A DNA stretch of 64,000 nucleotides from NCBI GenBank assembly GCA_017619445.1, contig JAFZSI010000040.1, positions 89,233 to 153,232 of the forward strand. The letters run 5' to 3'. Shown here in pieces: positions 1-7,477 of this stretch. The stretch comes from Prevotella sp. (GTDB taxonomy: Bacteria > Bacteroidota > Bacteroidia > Bacteroidales > Bacteroidaceae). The notes beneath the pieces were generated by a model. The model worked only from the letters and a program-made list of their open reading frames with translations, was not told where the DNA came from and did no database searches. The translations under genes and the position numbers were made by a program. The first letter of the stretch is position 1. Each line of letters opens with the position of its first letter.

Positions 1-197
1 CTCCAGAACGTCTCTTCGTTGAGCTGTATTTGCTCTACGTCGGTGCCGCCATAGACCATGGCTCCGAGATGGGAGTTACCTACTGGCAGCGCCTCTAACC
101 AATGGGTGGCTGGCTGACCGTACCATAACTTGTGTTGCTGCGCCATGACCGAAAGAACCATCAGACATGCGACAACTGTTGACAAAATGCGTTTCAT
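1..197 (-). CDS. GH95 alpha-L-fucosidase/alpha-L-galactosidase, N-terminal part only
   Basis: The reading frame opens with ATG at 197 and runs off the left edge, giving 65 residues. A signal peptide (MKRILSTVVACLMVLSVMAQ) is followed by LWYGQPATHWLEALPVGNS and LGAMVYGG...IQLNEETFW, the hallmark start of glycoside hydrolase family 95. GH95 enzymes remove terminal alpha-L-fucose or alpha-L-galactose. Those in complex-xylan loci of Bacteroides act on L-galactose, and the three L-galactose-type catabolic genes just upstream make that specificity plausible (inference). The gene starts 16 nt after the stop of the GH97 gene, so it is probably the distal gene of the same operon. The catalytic region lies outside the window. 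Confidence 0.88.
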   Translation of the reverse strand, partial: MKRILSTVVACLMVLSVMAQQHKLWYGQPATHWLEALPVGNSHLGAMVYGGTDVEQIQLNEETFW

Positions 198-213
198 AGT
201 TTATCTGTTTTGT

Positions 214-2097
214 TTATTTCACCACCATTACAAACCCGCCGCGTGGCTGGCATTCCATCTTTCGGGGCAAAGAACTTGCGTTGCTGATGCTCCACGGCTT
301 TTTAGCGTTGCCGCTGTCGGCAAACACCATGGCGCCAAGGCCCGTAGTCAGGAAGCTCCAGTCGAGGGCAATGGTCTTAGGCTGATCGGTGCCGTTGATG
401 CCCGCCACATACCACGTCTGGCCACTACGGCGCGCCAGCACCACATAGTCGCCTGGATAGCCACATACAAAACGTGTGTCATCCCACACATTGGGCAACT
501 GCGAGAGGAACTGCTGCACGGCCTCGGGCTGTGCAAAATAGCTCTCGGGCTTGTCTGCCAAGTGCTGCAAACCACTCTCAAACAGCACGGTGAGTGCCAG
601 TTCGTGGGCATTGGAGGTGATGTGGGGATGCTGCGAGTCGCTGAACGCACACGGCGTGTAGTCCATGGGCCCTATCACATTGCGGGTGAAGGGCAGCATG
701 GCATTGTGTGACGCTGCCACAGCAGTGAAGGTGGGCACGTTGTTGTACCACTCGGCGCCATACACACCCTCGGTGCTGAGCAGATTGGGATAGGTGCGCT
801 GCCATCCGCGGGGAATAGTGGCTCCGTGGAAATTCACAAGCAGATGATGGCGGGCGGCACTTTCCAACAGGTCCTGGCAATAGTCCATGTTCATCTGGTT
901 GTCGCCAGAGAAGAAGTCAATCTTCACACCAGCCACACCAAGCTGCTCGCACCAGGCAAACTCGCGTTCACGGTCTTCGGGCTTGTTCAGCTTGTACTTC
1001 GGACCAGGCGCGCCATCTACCCAGCCCACCGACGAGTTGTACCAAATCATCGGCTTCACGCCCTGCTCCTTGGCATAGGCAATGGCATCCTCAATGCGCT
1101 TGCCGTCTTTCATCTCGTCCCACTCCGCATCAATGAGCATATAGGGAAGGTGCAGCCGGGCTGCCATGTCAATATATTTCTTGATGATGTTTAGGTCGTT
1201 GGAGCCGTGGTTGTAAGCCCAATAAATCCACGAAACCACACCCGGATGAATCCAACTGGTATCTGTGAGGCGGCAAGGCTCGGAAACGTCGGTGACAAGC
1301 GTTGACTGCACCACATCAGCCAAGCTGCCCACAATGACTACTCGCCACGGCGAATGCCACTCGTCGGTTACTTTCAGGCGGTTCTCGTCGGGCACCACAC
1401 GGAACATTTCCAATTGCTGGTCGTTATACAAGCACGAAGCACTTTGTCGCCGTTCTATGTTTGCCTCGGTAATGAGCGCATAGGCAGTCGCATTCTCTCC
1501 TTCGACCAACATCGGATATCCCCAGCGGCAGTTATACCCCTCAGCAGACACCGTGGGACGGCCGAATGAGCGCACAGGCTGTACCCGCGCCGAAGTGGTC
1601 ATGGGGAAGAAGCCCTCGTAGGCGTCAGTCCATTGCTGCATCCACCGCTTGGTGCCCTCGGCAATGCGGTAGGCCGTCAGTTCTTGGGGCAACGTGTCGT
1701 TGCAGCCTTTCAGCTCATAGCGGAAAGCCACACCGTCGTTGTAAATCCTCAAGCGCAGCAGTGTGTTTTTGTCGAGCTGCGCCTCATATTCGTTGCCCTC
1801 GTTGGTGCAGTGCAGCCGCTTGCCCGCCAACATCTGATAGTCGGCGGATATGCGGCGCACAAACTGCAAATCAACGCTCTTAGCCTGGGTTCCCAAACCC
1901 AATTGCGGGAAGTCTATTACCTTCTGGCCATTGTAGTTGATGATCAACCCTTCACCTGCCTGGCTGACACTTATCCGTCCGTCTGGTGACGACACCTGCT
2001 TATCACGGGGATCGGCCATGCCCGCCATCACAACTGCACACGCAACGACCAAAAGAAAAAGCCGTTTGCCGATGCTCATTTTCTGTTTGTGTTTCAT
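214..2097 (-). CDS. GH97 glycosidase, probable retaining alpha-galactosidase type
   Basis: A 627-residue secreted protein. I chose ATG at 2097 (MKHKQKMSIGKRLFLLVVAC), which gives a clean signal peptide and starts 20 nt after the preceding gene's stop; the longer frame to 2166 would overlap that gene. Family 97 features are the N-terminal beta-sandwich beginning SSPDGRISV and a (beta/alpha)8 barrel with SWIYWAYNHG, MLIDAEWDE, MIWYNSSVGW and GVKIDFFSGD. The Asp of KIDFF (about residue 394) is where retaining GH97 enzymes, such as the B. thetaiotaomicron alpha-galactosidase, have their nucleophile; the inverting SusB-type alpha-glucosidases lack it. So alpha-galactosidase is more likely than alpha-glucosidase, though substrate is inferred. 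Likely role: removing galactose caps from xylan side chains together with GH95. Confidence 0.9.
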   Translation of the reverse strand: MKHKQKMSIGKRLFLLVVACAVVMAGMADPRDKQVSSPDGRISVSQAGEGLIINYNGQKVIDFPQLGLGTQAKSVDLQFVRRISADYQMLAGKRLHCTNEGNEYEAQLDKNTLLRLRIYNDGVAFRYELKGCNDTLPQELTAYRIAEGTKRWMQQWTDAYEGFFPMTTSARVQPVRSFGRPTVSAEGYNCRWGYPMLVEGENATAYALITEANIERRQSASCLYNDQQLEMFRVVPDENRLKVTDEWHSPWRVVIVGSLADVVQSTLVTDVSEPCRLTDTSWIHPGVVSWIYWAYNHGSNDLNIIKKYIDMAARLHLPYMLIDAEWDEMKDGKRIEDAIAYAKEQGVKPMIWYNSSVGWVDGAPGPKYKLNKPEDREREFAWCEQLGVAGVKIDFFSGDNQMNMDYCQDLLESAARHHLLVNFHGATIPRGWQRTYPNLLSTEGVYGAEWYNNVPTFTAVAASHNAMLPFTRNVIGPMDYTPCAFSDSQHPHITSNAHELALTVLFESGLQHLADKPESYFAQPEAVQQFLSQLPNVWDDTRFVCGYPGDYVVLARRSGQTWYVAGINGTDQPKTIALDWSFLTTGLGAMVFADSGNAKKPWSISNASSLPRKMECQPRGGFVMVVK

Positions 2098-2117
2098 AAT
2101 AAGTTTCTTTGGAAAAA

Positions 2118-3134
2118 TCAGAATTTCACTAAAATCCTGAACACCTTGCCAGGATTCTCTGCCCACCGTTGCATGGCACCAGCAGCCTGTTCGGGAGACG
2201 CCTCACCGCTGATGAGTGCATCAACGGGGCAAGTGCCTCGCTCCAAGTAGTGAATCACCGCACGGAAGTCGCTGGGCTGGGCATTGCGCGAGCCCCGTAT
2301 GTCGAGCTCCTTCTGCACAAAAAACTTTGTCTGGAAAGCCACCTCTGCCTTTGCATAGCCTATGCAGATGACGCGGCCAGTGAATGCCACTTCATTGACG
2401 GCCATCTGATAGGTGACAGGGCTGCCTACAGCCTCAATAACCACATCAGGACCGAAGCCAGATGTCATTTCCTGCAACCGCTCGTGCACATTCTCTGTGC
2501 GGGTGTTGATAGTATAGCTTGCACCCATCTCGCGTGCCAGAGCCAGTTTCTCGTCGTCAATATCGGCAGCAACCACAATGGCACCGCGCAATACGCTGCG
2601 CACAATGGCTCCCATGCCTACCATGCCACAACCAATGACCATCACCACATCAATATCAGTAACCATGGCACGGCTTACAGCATGGAATCCCACACTCATG
2701 GGCTCGATAAGTGCACAAGTGCGCGGAGTGAGCTGTCCGGCGGGAATGACTTTCTCCCACGGCAGGGCCATCAGCTCGCGCATAGCTCCATCGCGCTGCA
2801 CACCTAAAGTTTGGTTGTACTGACATGCGTTGACACGGTTATTGCGGCATGAGGCACACTTACCACAGTTAGTATATGGATTGACGGTGACGGTCATGCC
2901 GGGTTTCAATGTCTCGGGCACGTCGGCACCAACCCGTTCAATAACGGCTCCCACCTCATGGCCAGGAATGACCGGCATTTTCACCATAGGATTCCTGCCT
3001 AAATAGGTACTGAGGTCGGAGCCACAGAAACCTACATAGTGCATACGGAGCAAAACCTCATTGGGGTTTATCTCCTGCTCCTGAATATCAACAACCGCCA
3101 TCTGGCGTTCTGCTTTAATTTGTATTGCTTTCAT
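2118..3134 (-). CDS. Zinc-dependent MDR dehydrogenase, probable L-galactonate 5-dehydrogenase
   Basis: A 338-residue cytoplasmic medium-chain dehydrogenase. ATG at 3134 (MKAIQIKAE) fits the family start; the frame could open 24 nt earlier. Catalytic zinc ligands are in GFCGSDLSTY and IPGHEVGA. The structural zinc site is CGKCASC with the last Cys in NRVNAC. The nucleotide-binding turn reads VIGCGMVGMGA. Similar sugar-acid dehydrogenases include E. coli L-galactonate oxidoreductase and the third enzyme of the B. vulgatus L-galactose pathway, which yields D-tagaturonate. The adjacent lactonase and aldo/keto reductase genes match the other two steps of that route, which is the basis for the specific call. 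From sequence alone it could equally be another polyol or sugar-acid dehydrogenase. Confidence 0.85.
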   Translation of the reverse strand: MKAIQIKAERQMAVVDIQEQEINPNEVLLRMHYVGFCGSDLSTYLGRNPMVKMPVIPGHEVGAVIERVGADVPETLKPGMTVTVNPYTNCGKCASCRNNRVNACQYNQTLGVQRDGAMRELMALPWEKVIPAGQLTPRTCALIEPMSVGFHAVSRAMVTDIDVVMVIGCGMVGMGAIVRSVLRGAIVVAADIDDEKLALAREMGASYTINTRTENVHERLQEMTSGFGPDVVIEAVGSPVTYQMAVNEVAFTGRVICIGYAKAEVAFQTKFFVQKELDIRGSRNAQPSDFRAVIHYLERGTCPVDALISGEASPEQAAGAMQRWAENPGKVFRILVKF

Positions 3135-3157
3135 CTTAATTAATCCAGAAATGAACA

Positions 3158-3233
3158 AATAAATAGAAGTTCCTTGAGCAAAGCGAAAAAATTGGAGTTC
3201 CTTGAGCTCCGCGAAAAAATTGTCAAATTGTAA
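3158..3233. repeat. Two tandem copies of a short repeat between operon genes
   Basis: The segment GTTCCTTGAGC-NNN-GCGAAAAAATTG occurs twice in a row, followed by AT-rich TTGTCAAATTGTAAATTA filler that recurs in other gaps (7450-7480, 9217-9240). The rest of the 104-nt spacer between the dehydrogenase and the lactonase shows no terminator or promoter, so co-transcription seems likely. Confidence 0.55.
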
Positions 3234-3238
3234 ATTAT

Positions 3239-4180
3239 CTACTCACTCATGTTCTTTATATAAGGCAACTCAACCAACTGCTGCAGTCCATAGAATCGAC
3301 GGGCATTCTCGCCAAGGAACAGTGTTTTCTCCTCTGTGCTAAGTTCTTTGGACTTTACCACAAAGTCATAGGACATGCGGTAGGTAATCGCGGTAATGGT
3401 GCGCGGATAGTCGCTGCCCCACATCAGTTTGTCGGCTCCCACCAGCGACGCTGCCTCACGGATGGCGCGCACCGCACTGGGGAAGGGATAAAACTCGCTG
3501 TTGTAAAGCCAGGTGATGCCACCCGACTCTATCATGACATTCTCGTGGCGCGCCAAGCGTATTTGTGCACGCCAGCCTGCGTCTTGCCATGGCGGAGAAG
3601 CGGGCGGGTTGGCCATGCCCATGTGGCCAATGGCGATGCGCAGTTGGGGGCATTCGGCAATGACGTCTTCCATCTCGCCCACCTGCGTGTCGCCGTCTGC
3701 CAAGGTGATGGAAAGAAACACGTTGTGCTGCTCCATCATGCGGAACATGCGCATCATTTCGTCGCTATTGAGTGCCACACGTCCGCTGTCGGTGAGCAGG
3801 CGGTGGGCAGGAATGGCAATGCCCTGGAATCCGTCAGCCACAAGCTGACTTGCCTGTGCAAAGAAACCCGGATGGAAATAGTCGCACATGCCGCAAACAA
3901 CGAAACGGTCAGGATAGCGGCGGCGCACTTCGGCCAGATAGTCGTTCTGCAGGCCGTCGATAAATTCCTGGACCACCACAGCTGCAGAAACCTGCGCGTA
4001 GTTCATGTTTGAAAGAAACACTTCTGCCGTGTTTCCTTCGTCAATCATAAAAGGAGGAAGCATCTGCACTTCCTCGCCGAGAAACATGGAGCGGCCATTC
4101 TTCATCGAACGGATGACCTGGCCATTCCAGGTGGTATCCTGACGGAGCCACAAATGGGAATGAGCGTCAATGATTATCAT
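3239..4180 (-). CDS. Amidohydrolase-2 family sugar lactonase, probable L-galactono-1,5-lactonase
   Basis: A 313-residue cytoplasmic protein that opens with MIIIDAHSHLW, the HxH metal motif of the amidohydrolase superfamily. Further expected metal or catalytic positions are the His in IAIGHMGMANPP and the Asp in LMWGSDYPRT near the C-terminus, the pattern of the COG3618-type lactonases (L-fucono-, L-rhamnono- and L-galactono-lactonases). It would hydrolyse the lactone made by the aldo/keto reductase to the free aldonate used by the neighbouring dehydrogenase. All three genes lie on the same strand in the order reductase, lactonase, dehydrogenase. Fuconolactone is an alternative substrate. Confidence 0.82.
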   Translation of the reverse strand: MIIIDAHSHLWLRQDTTWNGQVIRSMKNGRSMFLGEEVQMLPPFMIDEGNTAEVFLSNMNYAQVSAAVVVQEFIDGLQNDYLAEVRRRYPDRFVVCGMCDYFHPGFFAQASQLVADGFQGIAIPAHRLLTDSGRVALNSDEMMRMFRMMEQHNVFLSITLADGDTQVGEMEDVIAECPQLRIAIGHMGMANPPASPPWQDAGWRAQIRLARHENVMIESGGITWLYNSEFYPFPSAVRAIREAASLVGADKLMWGSDYPRTITAITYRMSYDFVVKSKELSTEEKTLFLGENARRFYGLQQLVELPYIKNMSE

Positions 4181-4305
4181 AATTCTCCATTTACGATTTC
4201 ACTATTTTACAATTTCACAATTTCACTATTTTACTCCCTCCCTTTGGGAGGGTTGGGGGTGGGTTTCTCTCTCCTCTCTCCTCTCCCCCACCGGGGGCAA
4301 GGGGT
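4181..4305. repeat. Composite intergenic repeat: AT filler, G/C palindrome and CT-rich tract
   Basis: Going 5' to 3': TTTCACTATTTTACAATTTC filler, then a copy of the palindromic module CTCCCTCCCTTTGGGAGGG plus TTGGGGGTGGGTTT (4234-4265), then CTCTCTCCTCTCTCCTCTC (4266-4285), then CCCCACCGGGGGCAAGGGG. The same palindrome forms the ends of the element inside the GH97 gene at 6633-6730 and is tandemly repeated at 61435-61572. The CT tract recurs inside ribD. Confidence 0.8.
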
Positions 4306-5256
4306 CTAACTATTCTTCCACCTCACACGCATCTGGTCGCCGATAATGGCCTGCACCTCGCTGACAAGCTGACGGTCCAGCGGCTCATTCACATAGGCAA
4401 TGTTCTTCAGCACGTTCTGTGGATTGGCACTGCTGAACAAGGTGGTGGCAATGCGCGGGTTAAGACTGGTGGAGAACTGGATGGCGAGTTTCTCAATGGG
4501 GTAGCCCTTTTGCTGACAGTAGGCGGCGGCGCGGTGGCAGGCATCTTTCAAGGCCTCGGGCGCAGGATGCCAGTCGGGGGTGCCGCGCTGCGACAACAGT
4601 CCCATAGAGAACGGTGAGGCATTGATGACTCCTATGCCGTGCTGCTCGAAAAAGTCCAGATAGTCGGTCAGCATGTCGTCGTTCAGACTGTAATGGCAGA
4701 AATTAAGGATACTCTCAACCGTACCAGCGGGCGAATGCTCAACCACCCACTTCAGGTTTTCGGGTTGCAAATCGGTAATGCCTACATGGCGCACCACGCC
4801 TTTGTCGCGCAGCTCCACCAAGGCAGGCAGTGTCTCATCCACCAACTTCTGCAACCCGCCATCCATGGCCGCCTGGAACTCTATGTCGTGCACATTGATG
4901 AGGTCAATATAATCAACATTCAGCCGCTCCATGCTCTCATAGACGCTCTCTGTGGCACGTCGGGCCGAATAGTCCCATGAATTCACACCGTCCTTGCCGT
5001 AGCGGCCCACCTTCGTAGAAAGGTAGTACTTGTCGCGCGGAATGTCCTTCAGTGCCTTGCCCAATACGGTTTCGGCCTTTAAATGGCCATAATAGGGCGA
5101 CACGTCAATAAAATTAATACCATGCTCCACGGCTGTGTGCACAGCCTGGATGCCTTCTTCCTCGCGGATGCTGCGGAACACGCCGCCCAACGACGACGCT
5201 CCGAAAGCCAGATTGGCCACCCGCATACCTGTTTTTCCTATCTCGTTGTAAACCAC
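4306..5256 (-). CDS. Aldo/keto reductase, probable L-galactose 1-dehydrogenase
   Basis: A 316-residue aldo/keto reductase beginning at GTG 5256; the family normally starts at this point (xYxxIGKTGMRVANLAFGAS), so the GTG is credible. AKR catalytic tetrad candidates are the Asp and Tyr of FIDVSPYYG, the Lys of LSTKVGRYG and the His of LINVHDIEF. The AGTVESILNFCHYSLND stretch and the C-terminal cofactor segment complete the barrel. Proteins of this branch include D-threo-aldose, L-fucose and L-galactose 1-dehydrogenases. They oxidise the free sugar to its 1,5-lactone with NAD(P). With the lactonase and zinc dehydrogenase downstream it reproduces the three-step L-galactose route of B. vulgatus; L-fucose is the alternative substrate. 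Confidence 0.85.
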   Translation of the reverse strand: MVYNEIGKTGMRVANLAFGASSLGGVFRSIREEEGIQAVHTAVEHGINFIDVSPYYGHLKAETVLGKALKDIPRDKYYLSTKVGRYGKDGVNSWDYSARRATESVYESMERLNVDYIDLINVHDIEFQAAMDGGLQKLVDETLPALVELRDKGVVRHVGITDLQPENLKWVVEHSPAGTVESILNFCHYSLNDDMLTDYLDFFEQHGIGVINASPFSMGLLSQRGTPDWHPAPEALKDACHRAAAYCQQKGYPIEKLAIQFSTSLNPRIATTLFSSANPQNVLKNIAYVNEPLDRQLVSEVQAIIGDQMRVRWKNS

Positions 5257-5312
5257 TTGATTTTGTTGTTTTTAGTTATTCTTCCTTTATTATGAAAATC
5301 CTAATTCAAAAC

Positions 5313-7346
5313 CTACTGCTCAACCACCACGCCCCCATTACAAGGGATGGTGATGCTGAGCTGCTGCTTGCTGCTCACTTTCTGTGCCTTCACGCAGCCG
5401 TTTAGCTTTGTATCGTCGCTATATACGCGCACAGATGTTCCTTTCTTCAGCATGGGCAGAGAGATTGTTTTCTTCAGCGGCTGGCTGTCTGCATTGATAC
5501 CGGCAACAATCCACTTGTCACCACTTCGGCGTGCCAGGATGACGTAGCTGCCAGGATAACCGTCAATAAAGCGCACCTCATCCCACGTGGTAGGCACTCG
5601 TTTCATGAAGTCAATGGCCCACGCAGGAGCATCTGTCAGGTTGTTTGGAGCCAATGCAAAGTGCTGCACAGGGCTTTGGAACAGCACGGCCACAGCCAGG
5701 GCAAACACGTCGCTGGTGCGGCGCACGGTGCCGTGCTGGTTGTCGGCATTGTAGAACTTGTTGAGCGCAGAACCACCGAAGTCCATCGCTCCAACGGTGT
5801 TGCGTACAAACGGATGGATGCAGGCATTGCGGGCCTCAGCGTCGCAGGCTCCTTGTCCGAAGTGCAGGTTCTCGGAGGCCAGCACAGCCTCGCTGGCGGC
5901 ATAGTTGGGATACATACGCTCCCATCCTCGCGGCAGTGTGCAGCCATGGAAGATTACTAACAGACCGAAATCGTTGGCATCGGCCAGGATGTCTTCGTAA
6001 AGCTGCATCATGGGCTGTTTGTCGCCACCGAAGAAGTCAACTTTGATGCCGCGGATGCCATTGTCGTGCATCCAGCGCATCTCCTCGCGGCGAATGCGTG
6101 CGTTGTTCATCTTGCCAATGGGGGTCTGCGGTGCATCATTCCATGAGCCGTTGCTGTTGTACCACAAGAACAGGCCCACACCTTTCTGCTTGCCATAGCG
6201 CGCCAACTCGGCAATGCGCTCGTAGCCAATCTCACGGTCCCAGAAAGCATCTATCAGCACGCTCTGGTAACCCATTTCGGCAGAAAAATCAATGTAACGC
6301 TTCTGCTCGTCGTAATTACAACTGGGGTCCATGCCAATAATCCAGCTCCATGAGCCCTTGCCGTAGATATACTCCTGTGAGGCTTTGTATTTGGGCTGCA
6401 CAAGGTCGAACGGAACTGTAGTCTCAACAATATTTGCCAACGAACCGAGGGTGATGGTGCGCCAAGGTGTCTCACCTGGCAGCGACATGGCGGGTGTCAC
6501 CGAACCGATACCGTTCAGCTCTCCAGCCTGCGGGAATCCAATACGATAGGTGCCACCCTGTTCGTTGAGCAAACGGCATCCCACATAACCGCCGTCAGTG
6601 CCCGTCTCGCTGACAAGAACCCACAGAGAGGGAACCCACCCCGCCCCTCCCGAGGGGAGGGAGTTTTTTTTAGTTTTGCTATTGTGTGGGTAATTAGGTC
6701 TCCCTCCCTTTGGGAGGGTTGGGGTGGGTTGAACTTTGAACAGGCACGGGAACGTATAACCCTCGCCCCAGCCGTTCTTGCCCACAGGTTCATCAAGTGT
6801 GTAGGGTGTCTCGTAACTGGGAGAAGTGCGTGCGAAACCGCCCATAGGTTTCGATTGCGGACAGAGGAATGTGGTTGTGCCGTCGGGCATGACAAAGCTG
6901 CTGGCCTCGCTCTCCACCACACACACACGGGTATCTCGTTTTGGATAGATTCTGTAACGGAATGCCACGTCGCGATTGCTCACACGGAAAATGATGTCCA
7001 TGACGGGCTTGCCGTTCTGCAAGTAGGTCGCCACACATTCGTTTGCCTCGTAGTCAACACGGCTCTGCTTGATGTTGCGAAGGCTATAGGTATCGCTAAC
7101 AGACTTCTGTGTGAAATCTTTTGACAAGGCCAGGCCCTGAGTATAATCACCGATATTCGTCACCACACCGAGGGGAGAGGGCTGCAACACTTCCTGCCCC
7201 TGATAGAGCACACGATAATGGGGTTTGCCCTGTTCCAACAGTTCAAGAATCACTTGCACTTTTCCGTCAGGGCTTTGCACCATTTGTGCCCTTCCAACCA
7301 TTGTCAGGCACATCAGTGCGATGCAAAGAAAAAAAATCTTTTTCAT
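5313..7346 (-). CDS. GH97 glycosidase with an in-frame repeat insertion
   Basis: A 677-residue secreted GH97 enzyme. ATG at 7346 gives the signal peptide MKKIFFLCIALMCLTMVGRA, followed by the family start MVQSPDGKVQVIL; the open frame extends upstream into repeat DNA and should be ignored. The barrel carries SWSWIIGMD, VLIDAFWDRE, FLWYNSNGSW and IKVDFFGGD. The Asp of KVDFF (about residue 437) and Glu of AASEAV (about 486) fit the retaining, alpha-galactosidase-like branch. Residues ~205-240 (PTPTLPKGG ... SLPSGGAGWVP) have no counterpart in the family and are encoded by a palindromic repeat element (6633-6730). They sit in the N-terminal beta-sandwich between FPCLFK and LWVLVSETG. The frame is kept, so the protein may still fold. 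It is a paralogue of the GH97 at 214-2097. Confidence 0.9.
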   Translation of the reverse strand: MKKIFFLCIALMCLTMVGRAQMVQSPDGKVQVILELLEQGKPHYRVLYQGQEVLQPSPLGVVTNIGDYTQGLALSKDFTQKSVSDTYSLRNIKQSRVDYEANECVATYLQNGKPVMDIIFRVSNRDVAFRYRIYPKRDTRVCVVESEASSFVMPDGTTTFLCPQSKPMGGFARTSPSYETPYTLDEPVGKNGWGEGYTFPCLFKVQPTPTLPKGGRPNYPHNSKTKKNSLPSGGAGWVPSLWVLVSETGTDGGYVGCRLLNEQGGTYRIGFPQAGELNGIGSVTPAMSLPGETPWRTITLGSLANIVETTVPFDLVQPKYKASQEYIYGKGSWSWIIGMDPSCNYDEQKRYIDFSAEMGYQSVLIDAFWDREIGYERIAELARYGKQKGVGLFLWYNSNGSWNDAPQTPIGKMNNARIRREEMRWMHDNGIRGIKVDFFGGDKQPMMQLYEDILADANDFGLLVIFHGCTLPRGWERMYPNYAASEAVLASENLHFGQGACDAEARNACIHPFVRNTVGAMDFGGSALNKFYNADNQHGTVRRTSDVFALAVAVLFQSPVQHFALAPNNLTDAPAWAIDFMKRVPTTWDEVRFIDGYPGSYVILARRSGDKWIVAGINADSQPLKKTISLPMLKKGTSVRVYSDDTKLNGCVKAQKVSSKQQLSITIPCNGGVVVEQ
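6633..6730. repeat. Palindromic element with terminal inverted repeats, inserted in frame in GH97
   Basis: A 98-nt unit. Left arm 6633-6663 and right arm 6700-6730 are inverted copies (27 of 31 positions match by eye). Each arm is itself a hairpin of the CCCTCCC...GGGAGGG type next to a CCCACCCC/GGGGTGGG block. A 36-nt AT-rich core lies between. GAACTTTGAAC follows at 6731-6741, the same short repeat that splits the GH43 gene at 11321. Single arms occur at 4234-4265 and three times at 61435-61572. Confidence 0.88.
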
Positions 7347-7410
7347 TAAATTATTTTTTAGGGAGTTAATGGGAGTTAACGGAAACAACGAATGAAACGA
7401 ATGAAACGAA

Positions 7411-7477
7411 TGAAAAAACATCAATTACTTCCCTCCTTTACTCAATAATTGTAAATTGTAAATTGTCAAATTGTAAA
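7411..7477. repeat. Intergenic segment duplicated at 9172-9237
   Basis: The sequence downstream of the GH43_12 gene (TTACTTCCCTCCTTTACTCA, then AATTGTAAATTG filler) is nearly identical to that at 9190-9237. The match continues into the last codons of the GH43_12 gene on one side and a 13-codon gene remnant on the other. GGGAGTTAATGGGAGTTAAC just before it (7359-7380) is also shared with 9114-9133. Confidence 0.7.

Noticed and set aside
2097-2166. Upstream extension of the GH97 gene (start at 2166)
   Set aside because: It would overlap the preceding gene and destroy the signal peptide; ATG 2097 fits better.
7346-7424. Upstream extension of the second GH97 gene
   Set aside because: The added residues (HSFHSFHSLF) are encoded by GAATGAAAC repeats; MKKIFFL at 7346 is a normal signal-peptide start.
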